This document shows, in pieces, positions 25,367 through 34,576 of a stretch of 64,000 bases of DNA. Below the pieces are notes generated by a model. The model was not told the origin of the DNA. It did not search any database and was given only the letters and a program-made list of their open reading frames with translations. The position numbers and the translations under genes were made by a program. Numbering within the stretch: the stretch's first letter is position 1; each line of letters opens with the position of its first letter. The stretch comes from Lachnospiraceae bacterium (GTDB taxonomy: Bacteria > Bacillota > Clostridia > Lachnospirales > Lachnospiraceae), in contig JAQXVT010000029.1 of the NCBI GenBank assembly GCA_029225065.1, forward strand, positions 39,405 through 103,404, written 5' to 3'.

Positions 25367-25792
25367 ATGGATAAGAAAAATACAGACGGTTTACAGCAGG
25401 AACTTATGAACTCAACAGATCTGTCGCAGTTTCTGTCCAGAAATCAGGAACAATTCGTAGATAAAAGTGTCGCCGAATTATTAAATCACTTATTTGAAAA
25501 GAAAAATATCTCAAAAGCTGCACTTGCCAAACAGGCCGGAATGAGTGAAATCTATCTTCATCAGATTTTCGCCGGAAGACGGACTCCTTCCAGAAACCGC
25601 CTCCTCTGCCTGTGTTACGGACTGGAAGCCAGCATTGATGAGACTCAGGAGCTCTTGAGACTGTGCGGTATGGCCGAGCTTTACCCGAAGCTGAAACGCG
25701 ACGCAATCATCTACTACGGACTGCTCCACAAGCTTGATCTGTTCGCGATCAATGATAAGCTTTTTGATGAAAATGAGGATACACTGCTTTAA
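25367..25792 (+). CDS. XRE-family helix-turn-helix protein
   Basis: A 141-residue protein. The Cro/C1-type helix-turn-helix occupies 45-100 (NISKAALAKQAGMSEIYLHQIFAGRRTPSRNRLLCLCYGL). It is followed by a short helical region (ELLRLCGMAELYPKLKRDAIIYYGLLHKLD). The N-terminal 35 residues are polar and hold several Ser/Thr that could be phosphorylated. It shares its upstream region with the divergent Ser/Thr kinase gene, which suggests a phospho-regulated switch. Confidence 0.85.
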   Translation: MDKKNTDGLQQELMNSTDLSQFLSRNQEQFVDKSVAELLNHLFEKKNISKAALAKQAGMSEIYLHQIFAGRRTPSRNRLLCLCYGLEASIDETQELLRLCGMAELYPKLKRDAIIYYGLLHKLDLFAINDKLFDENEDTLL

Positions 25793-25842
25793 CAAAGTCA
25801 GGCAATCCACCGTACATACAAATAAACTCTTGTTTTTTATGT

Positions 25843-25890
25843 AAAGCGTCAGCTTTCTGTTTTTCGCAGAAAACTGGCGCCTTTATTTAT
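25843..25890 (+). terminator. Stem-loop after the XRE gene
   Basis: AAGCGTCAGCTTTCTG pairs with CAGAAAACTGGCGCC (two mismatches) and is followed by TTTATTTAT. Confidence 0.75.
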
Positions 25891-26150
25891 AAGAAGCAGC
25901 CGGCAAAACGGTAATTCAATCAGTTATCTCTCCACTGCTCTCTGGAAATAAGTCCGGCTGCATATTCTTTTGTGATACGAATTTCTGCTTCAAGCCTGAT
26001 CGCTATACTTTATTGTATCCGATTCTTTTCCTGCCGTGCATGTCTTTCTCATTCTTTTCTGTTCTTACCATACTCTCGGCAATGTGCAGCTCTTACTTTT
26101 TATTCCCATCCGTTATTAATCCTGCACAGCGCCATCGCGTTTCAGAGCTC
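25891..26150. other. Gene-free stretch
   Basis: No credible frame, repeat or RNA element is seen between the XRE terminator and the end of the convergent M23 gene. Confidence 0.5.
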
Positions 26151-27155
26151 TCACTCCAGATACAGCACCGGATCTACCGGTTCCCCGTCCTTCGTCATCG
26201 CAAAATACACGTTGCTGCCCTCTGTACTGTAGTATTTTGTCGGTTCACTCACGTAACCGAGTACCGCACCGGATTCCAGCACATCGCCCTCTTTTGCCTG
26301 AAGTTCCTTGAGGCCGCCGTACGTCAGCTTATAGCCGTTTCCGATATTCAGGATGAGCGTCGTACCCGTCTCCTCATCGACGTACGTCGATTCCACGATT
26401 CCTTTCGCCGCCGCGAGTACCTGATTTCCGGTATCGCTGCCGATTACGAGCGCCGGATTGTATTTATACTGGTTCAGCGTCGGAAAATAGACGCTTCCGT
26501 CCATGCTGTAATCGATCAGAATTGTGCCTGCCGCCGGCCAGAGCAGCGATGCTCCCTGCGCCTCGTAGGAAACGCCGTTGTCGATCAGTACCTGCTCGGA
26601 GATGATGTTTGAAGAGGCAGCTTCTGCGGCATCTGTGCCGCTTCCGTCCACTGCGCCGTCTGCATTTGCGGCCGCCATAGCATCTCCATCTGCACTTTCA
26701 TTTATCCCGGCGCTGCCTGTGCCCGAGCCTGTTCCGTCTGAACCATCACCGGCTCCACCCACTGTGCCATCTGCACTCGCCGTCACAGAAGCATCCGTAT
26801 TTCCATCCGCTCCCGCCTGACCATCCTCTCCGTCTGCCATGCCATTCGCACTTGCAGCCGCCAGGTCATCTGCGTTTCCATCTGCTCCGTCTGCCAGTGC
26901 CTGTTCCTCACCAGCATCTTCCAATGCACCGCCTGGTATCTGGCTGTCACTTCCCATCAGATCATCCGCCACCGCCTGCTCTCCCGGCACCATCTCCGTC
27001 TCCTGCTGAACATCGCCGCGCTGTGCCCGCTCGAGCGACGCAATGCCGCCCAGGACAATGATTCCGGTCATGCAGAAGCTGAGCGTCCAGATTGTGCTTC
27101 GTTTCGTAATGAATTCTTTCAAACGTTTTCCATCCAGATCATTCACCTCATCCAT
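26151..27155 (-). CDS. SpoIIQ-like protein with degenerate M23/LytM domain
   Basis: About 334 residues if started at ATG 27155; a GTG at 27188 is also possible and neither has a strong ribosome site. One membrane helix near the N-terminus (WTLSFCMTGIIVLGGIA) is followed by a long Ala/Gly/Asp-rich extracytoplasmic linker (about 60-190). The C-terminal M23 fold is LLWPAAGTILIDYS, KYNPALVIGSDTGNQVLAAAKGIVES, GNGYKLTYGGLKELQ, EGSNVYFAMTKDGEPVDPV. The zinc-binding His residues (HxH and HxxxD) are replaced, so it should be catalytically dead. That layout matches SpoIIQ, the forespore partner of SpoIIIAH in engulfment; the assignment is by architecture. Confidence 0.72.
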   Translation of the reverse strand: MDEVNDLDGKRLKEFITKRSTIWTLSFCMTGIIVLGGIASLERAQRGDVQQETEMVPGEQAVADDLMGSDSQIPGGALEDAGEEQALADGADGNADDLAAASANGMADGEDGQAGADGNTDASVTASADGTVGGAGDGSDGTGSGTGSAGINESADGDAMAAANADGAVDGSGTDAAEAASSNIISEQVLIDNGVSYEAQGASLLWPAAGTILIDYSMDGSVYFPTLNQYKYNPALVIGSDTGNQVLAAAKGIVESTYVDEETGTTLILNIGNGYKLTYGGLKELQAKEGDVLESGAVLGYVSEPTKYYSTEGSNVYFAMTKDGEPVDPVLYLE

Positions 27156-27266
27156 TTCCCGTGAACACTGACCTGACGTCCTGTCCACGTGTTGTCAAAC
27201 GGATTACTCCAACCCGTTTTATTTTGCAGTCCGGTCACCAAATTCAAGTCAGAGAATTACTTTCAT

Positions 27267-27343
27267 TACTGTTCAAAGTCCGTCTCCAAAATACTGCGCA
27301 TTTTATACCCGCTTTGTGAAATTTTTCCTAACTCTGAACAGTA
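27267..27343 (+). repeat. Family 2 foldback (MITE-like) repeat, complete copy
   Basis: TACTGTTCAAAGT at one end and ACTCTGAACAGTA at the other form a 13-bp terminal inverted repeat with one mismatch. The interior CTCCAAAATACTGCGCA is shared with the copy at 13298. No coding capacity. Confidence 0.65.
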
Positions 27344-27426
27344 CTCACTTTCCATCTTCCACTCAAAAATGATGCCCTCTGATTTAATGATAGGATTTCC
27401 AGAAACACAGCACTTATACACAAAAA

Positions 27427-27470
27427 GAAAAAAAGCCGCCGCCCCGCGATTTTTTCGCGAAGCGACGACC
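27427..27470 (-). terminator. Intrinsic terminator of glycogen phosphorylase
   Basis: The minus strand has GTCGTCGCTTCGCGA-n6-TCGCGGGGCGGCGGC followed by seven T residues. Confidence 0.85.
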
Positions 27471-27594
27471 CTCTTATCTTATCAGATTTATTTTATTTTG
27501 CCCCATCTGATGACTCATAAGGAATCCTGCCACTCACATAGGCAGCTCATAAGGTATCTGCTCCCACTTTATGATATTCCTTATAAAGTTTATC

Positions 27595-30075
27595 TTACGC
27601 CTCAAAGCTCTCCGGATCTACCTTGATTACCTCATGGTCAAGATGCCAGATCTCGTCTACGTACTGCTGGATCGTACGGTCAGATGTGAACTTGCCGCTG
27701 CATGCCATGTTGAGCATTGCCATCTTCGCCCAGCGCTCCTCATCGCGGTATGCTTCCTCTACGCGCTTCTGTGCCGCTGCGTAGGACTTGAAGTCTGCCA
27801 GGATGAAGTACGTATCTGCGCGGTCGCTGCAGTTTGTGTTCAGCAGAGAATCATAGATCTCGCGGAACATCTCCATATCTCCGTTGGAATACTCTCCGTT
27901 GATCAGCTGCATCAGCACGCGGCGGATATCCTGATCGTTGTTGAAGTAGTCGGTCGGGTTGTAGCCGCCCTCGTTCTCATAGCGGATAACTTCGTCTGCA
28001 GTCAGGCCGAAGATGAATGCATTCTCCTCGCCAACTTCCTCGACGATCTCCACATTTGCTCCGTCCATGGTTCCAAGTGTCGGTGCACCGTTCAGCATGA
28101 ACTTCATGTTTCCGGTACCGGATGCCTCTTTACTTGCAGTAGAGATCTGCTCAGATACATCTGCTGCTGCAAAGATCAGCTCTGCGTTGGATACACGATA
28201 ATCCTCAATGAAGACAACTTTCAGCTTTCCGTTGATGGACTTGTCATTGTTAACGACATCTGCTACGCTGTTGATCAGCTTGATAGTCTGCTTTGCACGG
28301 CGATAGCCTGCTGCTGCCTTTGCACCGAAGATAAAGGTTCTCGGGTAGAACGGCATCTCCGGATGATCCTTGATCTGGTTGTACAGATACATCACGTGCA
28401 GGATGTTGAGCAGCTGACGCTTGTACTCATGCAGACGCTTTACCTGTACATCGAAGATAGAACGCGGATCTACATCGATTCCGTTGTGCTCCTTGATGTA
28501 TTTTGCCAGACGCTGCTTGTTCTGATACTTGATATTCATGAACTCCTGCTGCGCCTTCTTGTCATCTACGTAAACCTTCATCTTTGCGATCTGCGGCAGA
28601 TCTGTGATCCACTCATCGCCAATGTGCTCTGTTACCCAGTCTGCAAGCAGCGGGTTTGCATGGAGCAGGAATCTTCTCTGTGTGATACCGTTTGTCTTAT
28701 TGTTGAACTTCTCCGGCATCATCTCATAGAAATCCTTCAGCTCCTGCTTCTCCAGAATCTCAGTGTGCAGTCTTGCAACACCGTTTACGGAGTAGCCTGC
28801 AGCGATTGCCAGATGCGCCATCTTTACCTGTCCGTCATAGATGATTGCCATCTTGCGAATCTTCTCCTGGTTGCCCGGATATCTTCTCTGGATCTCCTCC
28901 ACAAAGCGGCGGTTGATCTCCTCGATGATCTGATATACACGCGGAAGCAGTCTGGAGAACAGCTCGATCGGCCATTTTTCCAGTGCCTCAGCCATGATTG
29001 TATGGTTTGTATAAGCACAGGTCTTTGTCGTTACCTCCCATGCCTCATCCCACTCAAGGCCTTCCTCATCGAGCAGGATACGCATCAGCTCTGCAACTGC
29101 TACAGTCGGATGGGTATCGTTGAGCTGGAAGGTTGCTTTCTCGTAGAACTTGCGGATGTCGCTGTGTGTCTTCTTGTATTTCTCCACTGCAGCCTGAACA
29201 CTTGCGGAAATGAAGAAGTACTGCTGCTTCAGACGAAGCTCCTTGCCTGCATAGTGGTTGTCATTCGGATAAAGAACGTCAACGATGTTCTTTGCAAGAT
29301 TCTCCTGCTCTACTGCCTTCTGATAATCACCTTTGTCGAAAGAATCCAGATGGAAATCTGTGATCGCCTCTGCATCCCATACGCGCAGGGTGTTTACTAC
29401 GTTGTTGTTATATCCGAGAATCGGCATATCAAACGGTACGGCACGTACAGACTGATATCCTTCCTGGATAAAGTTGTTTCTCTTCTTCTCCTCATCATAT
29501 TCAACGCGTACATAACCGCCGAATTTGACGATCTTTGCATACTCCGGACGGCGAAGTTCAAACGGGTTGCCGTCTTTGAGCCAGTTATCCGGTACTTCTA
29601 CCTGATAGCCGTTCTCGATTTTCTGCTTGAACATTCCGTAACGGTAACGGATACCGCAGCCGTATGCGGAATAACCAAGAGTTGCCAGTGAATCCAGGAA
29701 GCATGCTGCCAGACGGCCAAGACCGCCGTTTCCAAGCGCTGCATCCGGCTCCTGATCCTCGATCACATTGAGGTCAAAGCCCATCTCCTCGAGTGCCTCT
29801 TTTACTTCTTTATATGCGCACAGGTTGATCAGGTTGTTTCCAAGCGCACGGCCCATCAGGAATTCCATGGACATATAGTACACGGTCTTCGGATCGTCCA
29901 TCTCGTACTGCTTCTGGGTTGCCAGCCAGTTGTTGATAATCTGATCTTTTACGGCATACGATACAGCCTGGAACAGCTGCTGCTGTGTCGCCTCTTTGAT
30001 CGTTTTACGATAAAGAGTCTTCACGTTTTCCTTTACACGCTCTTTGAATTCTTCCTTGTCAAATGTTTTGCTCAT
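27595..30075 (-). CDS. glgP: Glycogen/starch phosphorylase
   Basis: An 826-residue GT35 enzyme that releases glucose-1-phosphate from alpha-1,4-glucans, using PLP. The start at 30075 follows GAAAGGAAAAATGTG; an open upstream extension lacks a site. Signatures: DAALGNGGLGRLAACFLDS (substrate loop), NGITQRRF, the PLP-lysine motif EASGTGNMKFMLNGAPTLGTMDGANVE, and ENAFIFGL. Length and motif spacing are normal. It lies 76 bp downstream of ileS on the same strand and ends in its own terminator. Confidence 0.96.
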   Translation of the reverse strand: MSKTFDKEEFKERVKENVKTLYRKTIKEATQQQLFQAVSYAVKDQIINNWLATQKQYEMDDPKTVYYMSMEFLMGRALGNNLINLCAYKEVKEALEEMGFDLNVIEDQEPDAALGNGGLGRLAACFLDSLATLGYSAYGCGIRYRYGMFKQKIENGYQVEVPDNWLKDGNPFELRRPEYAKIVKFGGYVRVEYDEEKKRNNFIQEGYQSVRAVPFDMPILGYNNNVVNTLRVWDAEAITDFHLDSFDKGDYQKAVEQENLAKNIVDVLYPNDNHYAGKELRLKQQYFFISASVQAAVEKYKKTHSDIRKFYEKATFQLNDTHPTVAVAELMRILLDEEGLEWDEAWEVTTKTCAYTNHTIMAEALEKWPIELFSRLLPRVYQIIEEINRRFVEEIQRRYPGNQEKIRKMAIIYDGQVKMAHLAIAAGYSVNGVARLHTEILEKQELKDFYEMMPEKFNNKTNGITQRRFLLHANPLLADWVTEHIGDEWITDLPQIAKMKVYVDDKKAQQEFMNIKYQNKQRLAKYIKEHNGIDVDPRSIFDVQVKRLHEYKRQLLNILHVMYLYNQIKDHPEMPFYPRTFIFGAKAAAGYRRAKQTIKLINSVADVVNNDKSINGKLKVVFIEDYRVSNAELIFAAADVSEQISTASKEASGTGNMKFMLNGAPTLGTMDGANVEIVEEVGEENAFIFGLTADEVIRYENEGGYNPTDYFNNDQDIRRVLMQLINGEYSNGDMEMFREIYDSLLNTNCSDRADTYFILADFKSYAAAQKRVEEAYRDEERWAKMAMLNMACSGKFTSDRTIQQYVDEIWHLDHEVIKVDPESFEA

Positions 30076-30151
30076 CACATTTTTCCTTTCCTTCAAATGG
30101 TAGTAATCGGATCCTGTCATATAATCCTGATACTTCATCAGGGGCGCGGAA

Positions 30152-33100
30152 TTACTGCTTTTCCACGCCAAGTGTCACGGTTTCTCCGTTGATGTTCCAC
30201 TCTTTGCTGTATCCAGACACGGTGCCGTACTCTACCTTTACGGCAAGCACTTCATCCCTGATCTCAGACTCATACTTTTTCAGAATCGCATCTATTTTAT
30301 CGTTACCCTTTGCGGATACCGTTATTTTATCCATTACCTCGAAGCCGGCTTCCTTACGCATCGTCTGGATCTTGCTGACCAGCTCGCGCACAAGGCCCTC
30401 CTCAAGCAGTTCCGGCGTCAGATTCGTATCGAGCACTACGGAAATGTCGCCGTTTGCCTCGCTTACGCAGCCCTCGGTCTGAGCCGTCTCGATCAGGAGA
30501 TCCTCCTCGCCGAGTACCACTTCGCTGCCGTCTACATCCAGGTGGATCGCACCGGTCGTCTTCAGCTCGTTCATCGCAGCCGTGCCGTCCAGTGCCGGAA
30601 GCAGCTGACGGATCTTTCCGAGCAGTTTGCCGTATTTCGGTCCAACGGTTCTCATCTGCGGCTTGAAGCTGTAGGAAATAAATCCGCTGACGTCATCGGT
30701 AAATGCAACCTCCTTGACATTCAGCTCATCACGGATGATTGCTGCGAAATACTCCGGAAGTGCCTCCGGTGCCTTCACATACATCTTTGCAATCGGCTGA
30801 CGGTTCTTGATGTTTGCCTTGTTGCGGCATGCGCGGCCAAGAACTACGACCTTCAGAACCTCGTCCATCTCGGACTCCAGCTTCTTATCGATATGTGCTT
30901 CTTCCACCTTCGGGAAATCGCACAGGTGAATGCTTTCCGGTGCCTTCGGGTCTACCTTTACAACGATGTTGCGGTAGATTTCCTCAGTCATAAACGGAAT
31001 CATCGGAGCTGCCGCCTTGCATACGGTTACAAGTGCGGTATAAAGCGTCATGTAAGCGTTGACTTTATCCTGCTCCATGCCCTTTGCCCAGAAACGCTCG
31101 CGGCTTCTTCTGACATACCAGTTGCTCATGTCATCGACGAACTCCTCGAGTGCTCTTGCAGCCTCCGGGATGCGGTAGCTGCCAAGGTTGTCGTCAACTG
31201 CCTTCACCATGGAATTCATCTTGGAGAGCAGCCACTTGTCCATAACCGGAAGCTTGTCATAATCCAGGCTGTAATCCATCGGATTGAAATTGTCAATGTT
31301 CGCGTACAGCACGAAGAATGCGTACGTATTCCACAGGGTGCCCAGGAACTTGTTCTGTCCCTCCTGCACTGCCTTTCCGTGGAAACGGTTCGGCAGCCAC
31401 GGTGCGCTGTTGATGTAGAAGTACCAGCGGATCGCATCTGCGCCGTAGGTGGAAAGTGCCTCAAACGGGTCCACTGCATTTCCCTTGGATTTGCTCATCT
31501 TCTGGCCGTTCTCATCCTGTACATGGCCAAGGACGATAACGTTTTCGAACGGTGCCTTGTTGAACAGCAGCGTCGAGATTGCCATCAGGGAGTAGAACCA
31601 TCCTCTCGTCTGGTCTACTGCCTCGGAGATAAACTGTGCCGGGAAGTGCTTCTCAAAATATTCCTTATTTTCAAACGGATAGTGGTACTGTGCAAACGGC
31701 ATCGATCCGGAATCGAACCAGCAGTCGATTACCTCCGGTACGCGGTGCATCTTCTTGCCGCACTTCGGGCAGCGGATCGTCACCTTGTCGATGAACGGGC
31801 GGTGCAGCTCGATCTCCTCCGGGCAGTCATCCGACATCTCATGCAGCTCCTGCTTGCTTCCGATCGCATGCATATGACCGCACTCGCACTCCCAGATGTT
31901 CAGCGGAGTACCCCAGTAACGGTTTCTGGAAAGACCCCAGTCCTGTACGTTCTCCAGCCAGTCGCCGAAACGTCCTTTTCCGATGCTCTCCGGAATCCAG
32001 TTGACGGTGTTGTTGTTGCGCACCAGATCATCGCGCACCTCGGTCATCTTGATAAACCAGGACTCACGCGCATAGTAAATCAGCGGAGTGTCACAGCGCC
32101 AGCAGTGCGGGTAGCTGTGCTCAAACTTCGGTGCGTTGAACAGAAGTCCTCTCGCATCCAGATCCTTGATGACCTCCGGCGATACGCCGTTCTCGCCCTC
32201 CAGATCCTTTCTTGCGATGCAGGAGTGGCCTGCCCACTTCGTCTCTTTCGTCATCATACCGTTCTCATCAACCAGCTGCAGGAACGGAAGGTCGTATTTT
32301 CTGCCGACCTTGCTGTCGTCCTCACCGAATGCCGGAGCGATATGAACGATACCGGTACCGTCTGTCATCGTTACGTACGTATCGCACACAACGTAGTACG
32401 CTTTTTTCTTCAGCTCTGCCGGATAAAGAGCCTCATACTCCTTATACTCCAGATCTTTTCCTTTATAAGATTCAAGGACGTCATACGTACCCTCGCCAAG
32501 CACAGTATCAGCCAGAGCCTGTGCCAGATAGTAAACGTAGTCCTCCTCTTTCATTTTTACCTTTACGTAAGTCTCATCCGGGTTTACGCAGAGTGCCACG
32601 TTGGACGGAAGGGTCCACGGTGTCGTCGTCCATGCCAGGAAATAGGCATCCTCGCCGACTACCTTGAAGCGTGCTGTCGCGGAACGCTCCTTGACATCCT
32701 TATATCCCTGTGCCACCTCATGGCTGGAAAGCGGGGTGCCGCAGCGCGGGCAGTACGGAACGATCTTGTAGCCCTTGTAAAGCAGCTTCTTTTCCCAGAT
32801 CTTTTTCAGTGCCCACCACTCGGACTCGATAAACGTATCATGATACGTAACATACGGATCATCCATGTCAGCCCAGAATCCAACGGTTGCGGAGAAATCT
32901 TCCCACATTCCCTTGTATTTCCAGACGCTCTCCTTGCAGTGCTGGATAAACGGCTCCACGCCGTACTCCTCGATCTGCTCCTTGCCGTCAAGACCGAGCA
33001 TCTTCTCTACTTCCAGCTCTACCGGCAGACCATGTGTATCCCATCCTGCCTTTCTCGGAACCATTTTTCCCTTCATCGTCTGGTAACGCGGAATCATATC

Positions 33101-33295
33101 CTTGATGACACGCGTCAGCACATGGCCGATGTGCGGCTTTCCGTTTGCGGTAGGCGGGCCATCGTAGAAGGTGTAGGTCTCTCCTTCTTTACGGCTGTCC
33201 ATACTTTTCTTAAAAATATCATTGTCTTTCCAGAACTTCTCGACTGCTTTCTCATGCTCGACGACGTTCCGGTTTGTAAGTACTTTGTCGTACAT
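30152..33295 (-). CDS. ileS: Isoleucyl-tRNA synthetase, type 2
   Basis: A 1047-residue class Ia synthetase. HIGH motif is PHIGHVLTR near residue 57, KMSKS is QKMSKSKGNAVDPF near 600, and the editing domain lies between (WTTTPWTLPSN, TGIVHIAPAFGEDD). The C-terminus (LTPELLEEGLVRELVSKIQTMRKEAGFEV) is of the eukaryote-like type 2 class, which often tolerates mupirocin; resistance is an inference. The start follows AAAGGAGGCAGACA. The leader contains a 130-bp foldback repeat and no T-box is recognisable. Confidence 0.95.
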   Translation of the reverse strand: MYDKVLTNRNVVEHEKAVEKFWKDNDIFKKSMDSRKEGETYTFYDGPPTANGKPHIGHVLTRVIKDMIPRYQTMKGKMVPRKAGWDTHGLPVELEVEKMLGLDGKEQIEEYGVEPFIQHCKESVWKYKGMWEDFSATVGFWADMDDPYVTYHDTFIESEWWALKKIWEKKLLYKGYKIVPYCPRCGTPLSSHEVAQGYKDVKERSATARFKVVGEDAYFLAWTTTPWTLPSNVALCVNPDETYVKVKMKEEDYVYYLAQALADTVLGEGTYDVLESYKGKDLEYKEYEALYPAELKKKAYYVVCDTYVTMTDGTGIVHIAPAFGEDDSKVGRKYDLPFLQLVDENGMMTKETKWAGHSCIARKDLEGENGVSPEVIKDLDARGLLFNAPKFEHSYPHCWRCDTPLIYYARESWFIKMTEVRDDLVRNNNTVNWIPESIGKGRFGDWLENVQDWGLSRNRYWGTPLNIWECECGHMHAIGSKQELHEMSDDCPEEIELHRPFIDKVTIRCPKCGKKMHRVPEVIDCWFDSGSMPFAQYHYPFENKEYFEKHFPAQFISEAVDQTRGWFYSLMAISTLLFNKAPFENVIVLGHVQDENGQKMSKSKGNAVDPFEALSTYGADAIRWYFYINSAPWLPNRFHGKAVQEGQNKFLGTLWNTYAFFVLYANIDNFNPMDYSLDYDKLPVMDKWLLSKMNSMVKAVDDNLGSYRIPEAARALEEFVDDMSNWYVRRSRERFWAKGMEQDKVNAYMTLYTALVTVCKAAAPMIPFMTEEIYRNIVVKVDPKAPESIHLCDFPKVEEAHIDKKLESEMDEVLKVVVLGRACRNKANIKNRQPIAKMYVKAPEALPEYFAAIIRDELNVKEVAFTDDVSGFISYSFKPQMRTVGPKYGKLLGKIRQLLPALDGTAAMNELKTTGAIHLDVDGSEVVLGEEDLLIETAQTEGCVSEANGDISVVLDTNLTPELLEEGLVRELVSKIQTMRKEAGFEVMDKITVSAKGNDKIDAILKKYESEIRDEVLAVKVEYGTVSGYSKEWNINGETVTLGVEKQ

Positions 33296-33333
33296 TGTCT
33301 GCCTCCTTTATGAGTGCTCTGTATATATCTTCC

Positions 33334-33463
33334 GTTCAGAGCCAAGCAAAATTTTGCGAAACAGGCGTAAAACGCATGCGTTATTAAGCCTGTTTTCAAA
33401 ATTTTATTTGGCGGATACGCCATACCGACGAAATGCGAAGCAGTTCGGAGGCTGGCTCTGAAC
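33334..33463 (-). repeat. Family 2 foldback repeat inside the ileS leader
   Basis: GTTCAGAGCCA at 33334-33344 is matched by TGGCTCTGAAC at 33453-33463. Internally, GCAAAATTTTG and ACAGGC at one side pair with GCCTGT and CAAAATTTT at the other, around a TACGCATGCGTTTTA-like centre. The whole element can fold into one long hairpin. In minus orientation its end CAGCCTCCGAACTGCTTCGC matches the other family 2 copies. Confidence 0.7.
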
Positions 33464-33495
33464 AATATCCATTATTGTTGTATACACATTTTTTT

Positions 33496-33525
33496 ATTAT
33501 AGCTCAGCACGCAATACCTTGTCAA
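33496..33525 (-). promoter_or_regulatory. Sigma-A promoter of ileS
   Basis: On the minus strand TTGACA (33525-33520) and TATAAT (33501-33496) are separated by 18 bases. The resulting leader of about 190 bases contains the foldback repeat. Confidence 0.75.
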
Positions 33526-33680
33526 TTTATGATGTGCTGAAAATACCTGCATTTTTCGTTGCATTTTCCCTACATTTCCCTTATACTGGATATAATACTG
33601 CGAATCTTTCGCAGATGCGTGTGGGACAACACAAAAAGGCAGATTTCTGCCGAAAAGAAAAGAGAGTGAGTGCTTAACAA

Positions 33681-34499
33681 ATGAGTAATTTTTTCAACAT
33701 GGACAATGGCTTTTTCCGCGCGCTCGGAAAACTGGCCGATCTGATGATCCTGAACATCCTTTTTATCGTGTGCAGCATCCCGATCTTCACGATCGGCGCT
33801 TCTCTGACCGCCATGTATTACGTGACCCTGAAGATAGCGGAAAATGAGGACGGCTACATTGCCCGTTCTTTCTTCAAATCGTTCCGCCAGAACTTCAAAC
33901 AGGCGACCGTGATCTGGCTGATCATGCTGCTGTTCGGCATTATCATCGTGCTCGATCTTCTGATCATGAAGGAGGCCACCGGTACCGTCTGGACAGCGTT
34001 CCGGGTCATCATCACCGCCACCGGATTTCTGTATCTCATCATGCTGAACTACGTGTTCCCAGTACTGGCCCGCTTTTACAACAGCACAAAGGCCATCTTC
34101 AAGAACGCGTTCATCATGGCGATTGCAGATTTCCCACGCACCTTCCTTATGCTGGTGATTACAATCGGAGCTGTCGCAGTTACGTTCCTCAACAACTACA
34201 CGTTCTGGTATGGCATCCTCGTCTGGATCCTCGCAGGCTTCGCACTCGTAGCATTTGCACATTCGTTCTTCCTCAAGAAGATCTTCGCAAAGTATATGCC
34301 GAAAGAGGAAGAAGAGGAGAGCTCCTCCGATGGCTGGTCTGTCGATGAAATGCCGGAATCGATCTTCGATGATCCGGATGCGAAGGCTGCAAACGCAAAT
34401 ATGGAAGAAGCTGCAGATGACTCTTCCGCGCATGCAGATGATACAGAAAAACAGGACGCTTCCGAAGAATCAGAAAATTCGAACGATACACAAAATTAA
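33681..34499 (+). CDS. YesL-family (DUF624) membrane protein
   Basis: A 272-residue protein. The signature NMDNGFFRALGKLADLMILNILFIVCSIPIFTIGASLTAMYYVTLKI opens the YesL/DUF624 family, with five or six membrane helices to about residue 200. The last 70 residues are an acidic, Ser/Asp/Glu-rich cytoplasmic tail, longer than usual for the family. Members usually accompany sugar ABC transporters; here none is adjacent. It starts at ATG 33681 after GAGAGTGAGTGCTTAACAA. Confidence 0.85.
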   Translation: MSNFFNMDNGFFRALGKLADLMILNILFIVCSIPIFTIGASLTAMYYVTLKIAENEDGYIARSFFKSFRQNFKQATVIWLIMLLFGIIIVLDLLIMKEATGTVWTAFRVIITATGFLYLIMLNYVFPVLARFYNSTKAIFKNAFIMAIADFPRTFLMLVITIGAVAVTFLNNYTFWYGILVWILAGFALVAFAHSFFLKKIFAKYMPKEEEEESSSDGWSVDEMPESIFDDPDAKAANANMEEAADDSSAHADDTEKQDASEESENSNDTQN

Positions 34500-34518
34500 A
34501 TGCTCTGAAAAAATGACA

Positions 34519-34566
34519 GAAATTCCCCTGCCCGGCTGCGCTTTGCAAACTGGCAGGGGAATTGTT
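34519..34566 (+). terminator. Stem-loop after the YesL gene
   Basis: AATTCCCCTGCC pairs with GGCAGGGGAATT across a 22-base loop, followed by GTTTATCC. The stem is strong, the T-tract short. Confidence 0.7.
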
Positions 34567-34576
34567 TATCCGCTAA

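Noticed and set aside
27571..29691. A 706-codon open frame on the plus strand opposite glycogen phosphorylase
   Set aside because: It lies fully antisense to a well-conserved enzyme, has no ribosome site and a composition expected from the reverse of biased codons.
30542..33313. A 923-codon open frame on the plus strand opposite ileS
   Set aside because: Antisense to a complete synthetase gene; Leu/His/Arg-rich sequence with no domain, a codon-bias shadow.
33296..33495. T-box riboswitch in the ileS leader
   Set aside because: No specifier loop or TGGN-type T-box sequence can be found; the structure is explained by the foldback repeat.
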